IMG/VR virus record: IMGVR_UViG_3300033142_000712
Location: 16,144 to 37,059 of that record
Length of the DNA: 20,916 bases
Reading direction: 5' to 3' (one strand)
Origin: a virus
Below are positions 20,281 through 20,916 of the stretch, piece after piece (within the stretch, counting starts at the first letter, position 1; the number at the start of each line of letters is the position of its first letter). The position numbers were made by a program, and so were the translations under genes. The notes below the pieces were generated by a model. It searched no databases. It was not told where the DNA came from and saw only the letters and a program-made list of their open reading frames with translations.

Positions 20281-20916
20281 ATGCCACAGAATGATAATCT
20301 TGAAGAAAGACCATTACTCGTAAATCTGAAAATTGGTCAAGAACCACAAACTGCATTTTTAAATGCTTTAGATGCGGTTAACGTCAGAATGCTTGACTGT
20401 CCAAGTGATGCAGAGCTTATGAGTTATATACCTGAGTTCGCTTCGGGAACTTGGGAAGATAAACCAAAAACTAATTTTACTGTAGTTGAGCGAGCAAAAG
20501 TAGTTGATGATTTATTTGCTGGTTATATCTTGCCTACTGCATTAGAAACAATCAAAATGACGTTCATTATTGAAGGTATTGATTTGGTTGATGTATGTCA
20601 CTTAATTCGCCATAGAACTTTGTCATTTTCTGCACAAGGTACAGGTGACAGGGATATGCGCAATGATGCTGTATTAGTAAAACCTTCTATACAAGGTAAC
20701 GATAAATATCAGTCAAGATTTGCAAAACTTATGACTGACGCTAAACAGTTATATGCAGATGTGACTGACGATCCTGATATGCCTATTCTTGATGCTCGTA
20801 CGTTTATGCCAAGATGTACTTCTAATTACTACTATGTATCTGGTGATTTAAAAGCTATCATAGCATTTGTAGGTCAACGTAAAGATGAATCAATTGAACC
20901 TGAAACAATGAACATC
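20281..20916 (+). CDS. thyX: Flavin-dependent thymidylate synthase ThyX, 5' part
   Basis: The open frame continues past the right edge (212 codons visible). It has a ThyX-type RHR signature, LIRHRTLSFSAQGTGDRD. Measured against RHRxxSxNxxSxR, Arg110, His111, Arg112 and Ser115 fit, but positions 8, 11 and 13 are Ser, Gly and Gly. The preceding FIIEGIDLVDVCHLIRH helix and the later ARTFMPRCTSNYYYV fit the fold. ThyX makes dTMP from dUMP with FAD and folate. AGGAGA precedes the ATG. It follows the kinase, forming a nucleotide-supply pair. A related base-modifying synthase cannot be excluded. Confidence 0.8.
   Translation, partial: MPQNDNLEERPLLVNLKIGQEPQTAFLNALDAVNVRMLDCPSDAELMSYIPEFASGTWEDKPKTNFTVVERAKVVDDLFAGYILPTALETIKMTFIIEGIDLVDVCHLIRHRTLSFSAQGTGDRDMRNDAVLVKPSIQGNDKYQSRFAKLMTDAKQLYADVTDDPDMPILDARTFMPRCTSNYYYVSGDLKAIIAFVGQRKDESIEPETMNI

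Overview
The window looks like the early and replication region of a tailed, probably virulent bacteriophage of a Gram-negative host. The DNA is AT-rich and genes are packed with ATGA, TAATG and 8-base overlaps. There is a full phage DNA-metabolism set and many small orphan genes, and there is no rRNA or tRNA. A Gram-negative host is inferred from a signal-peptide beta-barrel-like protein, a lipoprotein and sigma70-type promoters. No virion, lysis or integrase gene is visible here, so the phage's family and host genus cannot be named from this window.

Layout. Positions 1-2641 are a leftward operon of small accessory genes: an RHH-like candidate regulator, a TSCPD-domain orphan, a YopX-like protein, two single-span membrane peptides, a secreted outer-membrane-like protein and several unknowns. 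Two of its genes (35 and 28 codons) are tiny and are supported mainly by their overlaps. Positions 2642-2892 form a divergent control region with back-to-back consensus promoters and operator-like repeats. Positions 2893-6742 are a rightward run of small genes, mostly of unknown function, with a DUF6011-like zinc protein, a DUF3846-like protein, a lipoprotein and a peptide deformylase.

From 6812 the DNA-metabolism block begins: a Dda/RecD-like SF1 helicase, an ATP-dependent DNA ligase, a Sak4-like RecA-fold ATPase, a DUF669-type single-strand-binding protein, a Cas4/RecB-like Fe-S nuclease and a RadD-like SF2 helicase. After these come a methyltransferase, an FAD/UDP-galactopyranose-mutase-like protein, a HAD phosphatase, a DnaQ-like exonuclease, a DnaE-family polymerase III alpha subunit, an HNH endonuclease, a P-loop (deoxy)nucleotide kinase and a divergent ThyX that runs off the right edge. 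Together they would replicate, join, proofread and recombine phage DNA and supply dTMP.

The most unexpected non-coding part is 11002-11273, between the Sak4-like and DUF669 genes. It holds a terminator-like structure, an extended -10 promoter, a long multi-segment hairpin and a possible H-type pseudoknot. A perfect 11-bp hairpin with a GAGA loop lies just upstream of the nuclease gene. The chemically most open-ended part is the trio of methyltransferase, FAD-binding protein and HAD in the replicase operon.
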